A stretch of 28,072 nt of DNA from UBA1081 sp045658165. GTDB lineage: Bacteria; Bacillota; Clostridia; Oscillospirales; Acutalibacteraceae. The notes below the pieces were generated by a model. That model was given only the letters and a program-made list of their open reading frames with translations. It had not been told where the DNA came from and made no database searches. The position numbers were made by a program, and so were the translations under genes. How positions within the stretch are numbered: position 1 is the first letter of the stretch; each line of letters opens with the position of its first letter. The stretch covers positions 1 through 28,072 of the forward strand of contig JAZOUN010000137.1 in assembly GCA_045658165.1 (NCBI GenBank), given 5' to 3'. Positions 24,659-28,072 of this stretch are shown one piece after another.

Positions 24659-25270
24659 TCAATCCTCAAGAATGTCAGCCATTATTTTACCTGAAGCCTG
24701 TTCAAAGGGAAGTTTAAGAGAACCCTTAAAGCCGGTAAGCTCCTTGCACATTTCTTCATTTTCCATGAGAATATCAGAAAGAATTGAATTGAGTTTGTCT
24801 GAGAATGCCTGAATGCCTGATGAAATATCAAGAACTCTTGATAATGTCTTTGCAGTAGCCTGATCTGCATCGTCAGACATCTTTTCAATCTTTTCGCATG
24901 TTTCATGAATAAGGAGATCGGCATAACGTCTTACGTCAATCATTGCAGTGCCTACGCGTTCCTCTGCAGAACGGTCAGCAAGGATACTGTTCTGCAATTT
25001 CTCCTCATATTCATTTTTTATGTTATCAAGTTCCTGTTTATGACTGTCAGAGACAATTTTAAGCTGTTTTTCATACTCCTGCTGTGCATTCTGAAGTTTT
25101 TCATCAGCTTCAATCAGTTTTGCTCTGAGTTCTTCGTTTGTTTTTTCTGCGTTTTCCAATGCTGTTTTATTGTTCGCAGCTTCGTTCATCAGCTGACTGA
25201 TGTAAGCTACAACATCTTCTCTGTTAAAACCGCCGAACGCAGCTTTTCTGAATACATATTCGGAAGCCAT
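24659..25270 (-). CDS. DivIVA-like coiled-coil protein
   Basis: 203 residues from the ATG at 25270. A second ATG 6 nt upstream (25276) is only 1 nt from AAAGGAG, while 25270 has a normal 7-nt spacing. Residues 6-27 (VFRKAAFGGFNREDVVAYISQL) resemble the DivIVA/GpsB N-terminal lipid-binding motif. Residues about 28-110 form a strongly charged coiled coil rich in Glu, Lys and Ala, followed by a second helical part. DivIVA-type proteins mark curved membrane at poles and septa and recruit division or wall proteins. The role here is inferred from the motif. It leads the operon with pit, DUF47 and pcrA. Confidence 0.7.
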   Translation of the reverse strand: MASEYVFRKAAFGGFNREDVVAYISQLMNEAANNKTALENAEKTNEELRAKLIEADEKLQNAQQEYEKQLKIVSDSHKQELDNIKNEYEEKLQNSILADRSAEERVGTAMIDVRRYADLLIHETCEKIEKMSDDADQATAKTLSRVLDISSGIQAFSDKLNSILSDILMENEEMCKELTGFKGSLKLPFEQASGKIMADILED

Positions 25271-25300
25271 AGACATACTCCTTTAAGTTTATTTCATATA

Positions 25301-25329
25301 ATTATACCATTAAAAATCTGTCAGTTCAA
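25301..25329 (-). promoter_or_regulatory. Promoter of the DivIVA-like/pit/DUF47/pcrA operon
   Basis: On the minus strand TTGAAC (25329-25324), 17 bp, TATAAT (25306-25301), with TGG before the -10 (extended -10). The predicted start near 25294 leaves a leader of about 24 nt. Confidence 0.75.
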
Positions 25330-25365
25330 GAAGAAAATTAGTATTGAGAAAATAAATGCATATTG

Positions 25366-25394
25366 TTGATTTTTTTCGAAAAATAATGTATACT
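25366..25394 (+). promoter_or_regulatory. Promoter of the alpha/beta hydrolase gene
   Basis: TTGATT (25366-25371), 17 bp, TATACT (25389-25394). It diverges from the operon promoter about 40 bp away. Confidence 0.65.
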
Positions 25395-25417
25395 TAATTT
25401 TATACGGAGGTAATATT

Positions 25418-26371
25418 ATGAATAAATCAGTTAAAAATGCATTGAAAATTACAGCAGGTACAACAGCGCTGTTCCTTGCGGTAGGTAATTCTGTGTATGA
25501 GAGGATTCTCAACAGAAAATTTACAAATCAGAATAATATTTCCCGTGCAATTGATTCTGATTTATATCAGTATTACGGAAAGCCTGAAGAGCAGGTTGAC
25601 GGTGATGCGTGGTTTGTTGCAATGCATCCGGAAGAGACTGTTCTTGTAAATACCAACGGTAAGTCAATGCGAGCAAACATTTTTACTCAGAATGAATATA
25701 CCGACAAGTGGATTGTTATTCTTCACGGTTATACAAGCTGTCCGAGAGGTATGGCATCAAGAGCTTTCCATTTTTATAAAAAAGGTTTTAACGTGCTGTT
25801 GCCCACACTTATCAGTTTCGGTAATGATGAACAGAAGTACTGCTCAATGGGATATCATGACAGATACTATGTAAAAGATTGGATAAGCTATATCGTTGAT
25901 CTTGATGAAAATGCAAAAATTGCAATTCTCGGTGAATCTATGGGTAGCGCAACAACAATGCTCGTTACCGGTGAAGAAGATCTGCCCGAAAATGTGAAGT
26001 GTGCAATTGCAGACTGCGGTTACACTTCATGTTGGGAAGAATATGTGATTCAGGCTAAAGAAATGTTCAAAATGCCTGCGTTTCCCTTTATGCATGCTGC
26101 AAATCTTGTTTCACAGCTCAGAGGTAATTTCAATTTTAAGAAGTGTGCACCCATTGAAGCTGTTGCAAAGTCAAAGACTCCCACATTATTTATTCACGGT
26201 GAAGAAGATGCATTTGTACCTTATTGGATGATGGGTAAGCTGTTTGATGCATGTGTTGCGGAAAAGGAAAAGCTCTCCATTCCCGATGCTCATCATGCAG
26301 ATTCACACGATGTTCATCCAGAACTGTATTTCCCTGCAATAGACGTTTTTATAGATAAATATTTCGGATAA
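25418..26371 (+). CDS. Alpha/beta hydrolase with N-terminal membrane segment
   Basis: 317 residues. A hydrophobic N-terminal segment (about 8-24) probably anchors the protein or acts as an uncleaved signal; there is no lipobox. The hydrolase fold follows: oxyanion region ILHGYTS (101-107), nucleophile elbow GESMG with S174, acid D264 in HGEEDAFVP, and the histidine in AHHADSH (H292/H293). It is probably an esterase or peptidase-like hydrolase of the BAAT/DLH/S9 kind; the substrate is unknown. CGGAGGT lies 8 nt before the ATG. It is a single gene with its own promoter and terminator. Confidence 0.85.
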   Translation: MNKSVKNALKITAGTTALFLAVGNSVYERILNRKFTNQNNISRAIDSDLYQYYGKPEEQVDGDAWFVAMHPEETVLVNTNGKSMRANIFTQNEYTDKWIVILHGYTSCPRGMASRAFHFYKKGFNVLLPTLISFGNDEQKYCSMGYHDRYYVKDWISYIVDLDENAKIAILGESMGSATTMLVTGEEDLPENVKCAIADCGYTSCWEEYVIQAKEMFKMPAFPFMHAANLVSQLRGNFNFKKCAPIEAVAKSKTPTLFIHGEEDAFVPYWMMGKLFDACVAEKEKLSIPDAHHADSHDVHPELYFPAIDVFIDKYFG

Positions 26372-26376
26372 AAATA

Positions 26377-26423
26377 ATCCCCGTACAGTGAACATTTGAT
26401 GTTTCTGTCGGGGATATTTTTTT
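26377..26423. terminator. Shared terminator between convergent genes
   Basis: ATCCCCG (26377-26383) pairs with CGGGGAT (26409-26415). The arm continues as ACAG/CTGT and AACAT/ATGTT with small bulges. A T-run follows at 26417-26423. On the minus strand a shorter U-rich stretch follows. Confidence 0.85.
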
Positions 26424-27186
26424 ATTGTGTAACAATATTGTATGCGTCAATGTTTACTTTTACATTTTCTTCTTTTACATTTGTTGTAAAATCAAGAAGT
26501 TCCCATCGCATAAGAACATCCTGAGTTTTTGCATCGTAAAGTTCGCATTTTGATGCAAATCCCAATTCATCATCAATCCATACATAAGCAATTTTTGTTG
26601 TTTCGCCGTTTTCTGTCTGAACCTGTTTGTATCTTGTTGCACTTCTCTGTGCCACAAAATCAGCCGCAACTTTTGTAACATTTTTATAAACAGGGAAGTA
26701 AGGATCGCAGGCGGAAATCATAAGAAAACCTGAATATGCAGAATCGATATCAGCATTTGTAACTGCTGTTATTGTTCCTGTTTTTGCAGTGCTGTCAAGC
26801 ATATACTGCAGCATGTAACCGTCTTCCTGAGATAAGAATGTTACAATTTTTGATGTATCATCAACTGACTGATAGTATTTTCCGCATTTTCCTTCCGTAA
26901 TTGTTGAAACACCTGTTTTCTGATCAAAATAAGTGTAAGAAAGCGCATATGCGTTCTGCCAGGAAACATCAGAATCAATAAGTTGAGATGAATCGTATGA
27001 AGTGCTTGTTGCCGGAACTGTCTGAGCAGCAGTTGTATTCTCAGGACTGTATGAACCGGGTTCTGTTGGAATTACATAATCGCCGAAGTTTACACTGCCG
27101 TCAGGTGTTGTATTGCTGTTTGTGCAAGCACATAAGCTGACAATTATAGTCAATATTAAAAACAGTAATGTGACCTTTTTCATCAT
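26422..27186 (-). CDS. Lipoprotein of unknown function
   Basis: 254 residues. The signal peptide ends in LCAC, with C21 the probable lipidated residue, followed by a Thr/Ser/Pro-rich linker to about residue 70. The remaining domain is mixed alpha/beta in character, with many aromatic and Thr residues (YALSYTYFDQKTGVSTITEG, AYVWIDDELGFASKCELYD). The shape and size recall LolA/LppX-like or other lipid- or peptide-binding lipoproteins, but I cannot assign one. GGAGG lies 4 nt before the first of two adjacent ATGs and 7 nt before the second (27183), so the start may be one codon shorter. It has its own promoter. Confidence 0.75.
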   Translation of the reverse strand: MMKKVTLLFLILTIIVSLCACTNSNTTPDGSVNFGDYVIPTEPGSYSPENTTAAQTVPATSTSYDSSQLIDSDVSWQNAYALSYTYFDQKTGVSTITEGKCGKYYQSVDDTSKIVTFLSQEDGYMLQYMLDSTAKTGTITAVTNADIDSAYSGFLMISACDPYFPVYKNVTKVAADFVAQRSATRYKQVQTENGETTKIAYVWIDDELGFASKCELYDAKTQDVLMRWELLDFTTNVKEENVKVNIDAYNIVTQ

Positions 27187-27201
27187 AAAACCTCCTTGTA
27201 T

Positions 27202-27230
27202 ATTATCTTAAAAGTTGCTATGTTTGTCAA
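27202..27230 (-). promoter_or_regulatory. Promoter of the 26422-27186 lipoprotein gene
   Basis: On the minus strand TTGACA (27230-27225), 17 bp, GATAAT (27207-27202). The -35 continues as TTGACAAA. Confidence 0.75.
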
Positions 27231-27248
27231 GATAATTTTTTTATTATA

Positions 27249-27277
27249 TTGAAACGCTGGTTACATTTTGCTATAAT
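27249..27277 (+). promoter_or_regulatory. Promoter of the YhhN-family gene
   Basis: TTGAAA (27249-27254), 17 bp, TATAAT (27272-27277), with TGC before the -10 (extended -10). Start near 27284, about 30 nt before the ATG. Confidence 0.8.
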
Positions 27278-27313
27278 AAATTATAACAAATATTGAAAAG
27301 AGGTTGTTTTTTT

Positions 27314-28024
27314 ATGATTATCTTTTTTATTGCTCTTGTGCTCGGTATTGCCGCAACGGTTGCATTCCTTGTGAAAAGAGTTAAAGAGGGCGGAGTTAAA
27401 GCCGCAATGCTCAAAGCTTTTGCAAGTACACTCTTTATTGCAACAGGTGTTGCCGCAACTGCTTATGTTATAGGTGCAGAGAAGTTCAGTTTTGCTCTTT
27501 TTGTTGTTATGGGACTTGTTATGGGCCTCATGGGTGATATCTGGCTTGACCTTAAATGGGTTTATCCTGAAGCAAACGATACATATACATTTGCAGGTTT
27601 CGGTTCGTTTATGATAGGTCATTTCTTCTATCTTGCAGGTCTGTTTATCAATTACGTTGATTTTACAAAACCTGTTTATATTGCTGTGCCTGCGCTTCTT
27701 GCACTCTGTCTTGGTGTAGGTGTTGTTGTTCTTGAAAAGCCCATGAAGATGGTTTACGGTAAATTCAAAACAATTACCGGTATTTACGGGTTTGTTCTTG
27801 CATTTATGACATTCCTTTCAGGTTCTCTTGCGCTTATGAATAATTTCAGTGAAATGACTCTTAACTTTATGTTTGCAGGCGGTGTGCTTTTCCTGCTTTC
27901 AGATCTTATTCTTTCCGGTACATACTTCGGCGAAGGCAAGAGAAGACCTGTTGATATTGTTACAAACCATGTAGCATATTATGCAGCACAGTTTGTTATT
28001 GCAAGCGCGGTAATGTTTATTTAA
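27314..28024 (+). CDS. YhhN/TMEM86-family membrane protein
   Basis: 236 residues from the ATG at 27314, with AAGAGG 10 nt upstream; the frame opens earlier only with a TTG at 27293. Roughly eight hydrophobic helices are visible. YhhN-type marks are GLMGDIWLD (conserved GD), GSFMIGHFFYLAGLF, and AGGVLFLLSDLILS near the C-terminus, where the Asp residues are thought to be catalytic. In animals, TMEM86B of this family is a lysoplasmalogenase that cuts the vinyl-ether bond of lysoplasmalogens. Many anaerobic clostridia make plasmalogens, so a role in ether-lipid turnover is plausible but unproven. Only 48 bp follow the stop before the window ends, with no terminator visible. Confidence 0.8.
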   Translation: MIIFFIALVLGIAATVAFLVKRVKEGGVKAAMLKAFASTLFIATGVAATAYVIGAEKFSFALFVVMGLVMGLMGDIWLDLKWVYPEANDTYTFAGFGSFMIGHFFYLAGLFINYVDFTKPVYIAVPALLALCLGVGVVVLEKPMKMVYGKFKTITGIYGFVLAFMTFLSGSLALMNNFSEMTLNFMFAGGVLFLLSDLILSGTYFGEGKRRPVDIVTNHVAYYAAQFVIASAVMFI

Positions 28025-28072
28025 TTTGCAAATTGTTAAGTAGCCAATAAATTATCATTTTTTAAAAAAATT

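Noticed and set aside
24231..24812. 193-codon plus-strand frame
   Set aside because: It is antisense to pit and the DivIVA-like gene, both of which have clear family motifs; it has no ribosome site or promoter.
1..28072. CRISPR arrays, tRNA or rRNA genes, IS elements, att sites
   Set aside because: No regularly spaced repeats, cloverleaf or rRNA sequence, transposase, integrase or long terminal repeats could be recognised on either strand.

Overview
This window comes from a low-G+C Firmicute, most likely an anaerobic gut or rumen Clostridium-class bacterium of the Ruminococcaceae/Oscillospiraceae type. The grounds are a Spo0A homologue, a WhiA/HprK cluster, Gram-positive lipoprotein signals, AGGAGG-type ribosome binding sites, sigma-A promoters, GH127 and BspA-type leucine-rich-repeat proteins. 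The placement is an inference from gene content, not from a marker-gene comparison. I see no rRNA, tRNA, CRISPR array, insertion sequence, phage or plasmid genes. Most of the window is chromosomal housekeeping and transport.

Layout: (1) 2-1884, plus strand: the 3' end of an MFS (GPH-like) transporter and a membrane-anchored LRR protein, closed by a bidirectional terminator. (2) 1946-5728, minus strand: a four-gene operon hprK-glcK-murB-whiA joining carbon control, glucose phosphorylation, peptidoglycan precursor synthesis and cell-division regulation. (3) 5857-7413, minus: nagB and a repeat-bearing lipoprotein. (4) 7748-8527, plus: an orphan spo0A whose receiver domain has Glu at the phosphoacceptor position. 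(5) 8570-8912: an intergenic stretch with hairpins and a possible decayed small gene. (6) 8934-15451, plus: four separately promoted units, namely a GH127 beta-L-arabinofuranosidase, a secreted metallophosphoesterase with a 19-bp palindrome in its leader, a HAD phosphatase and an 850-residue lipoprotein of unknown role. (7) 15651-20569, plus: a complete livKHMGF branched-chain amino-acid ABC importer behind a perfect consensus promoter. LivK lacks the lipobox cysteine, and the livK-livH gap can form competing terminator and anti-terminator helices. (8) 20611-25270, minus: an operon of a DivIVA-like coiled-coil protein, a PiT phosphate transporter, its DUF47 partner and a PcrA/UvrD helicase. 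(9) 25418-28024: an alpha/beta hydrolase (plus), a lipoprotein (minus) and a YhhN-family membrane protein (plus).

Gene starts were moved from the longest open frame whenever a Shine-Dalgarno sequence and promoter pointed to an internal ATG (nagB, GH127, HAD phosphatase, livK, livM, pcrA, the DivIVA-like gene and the YhhN-family gene). Most promoters have a 17-bp spacer.

I did not find a clearly new multi-gene system. The best leads are the degenerate Spo0A receiver, the livK-livH leader structure, the cysteine-less LivK, and the palindrome over the phosphoesterase leader.
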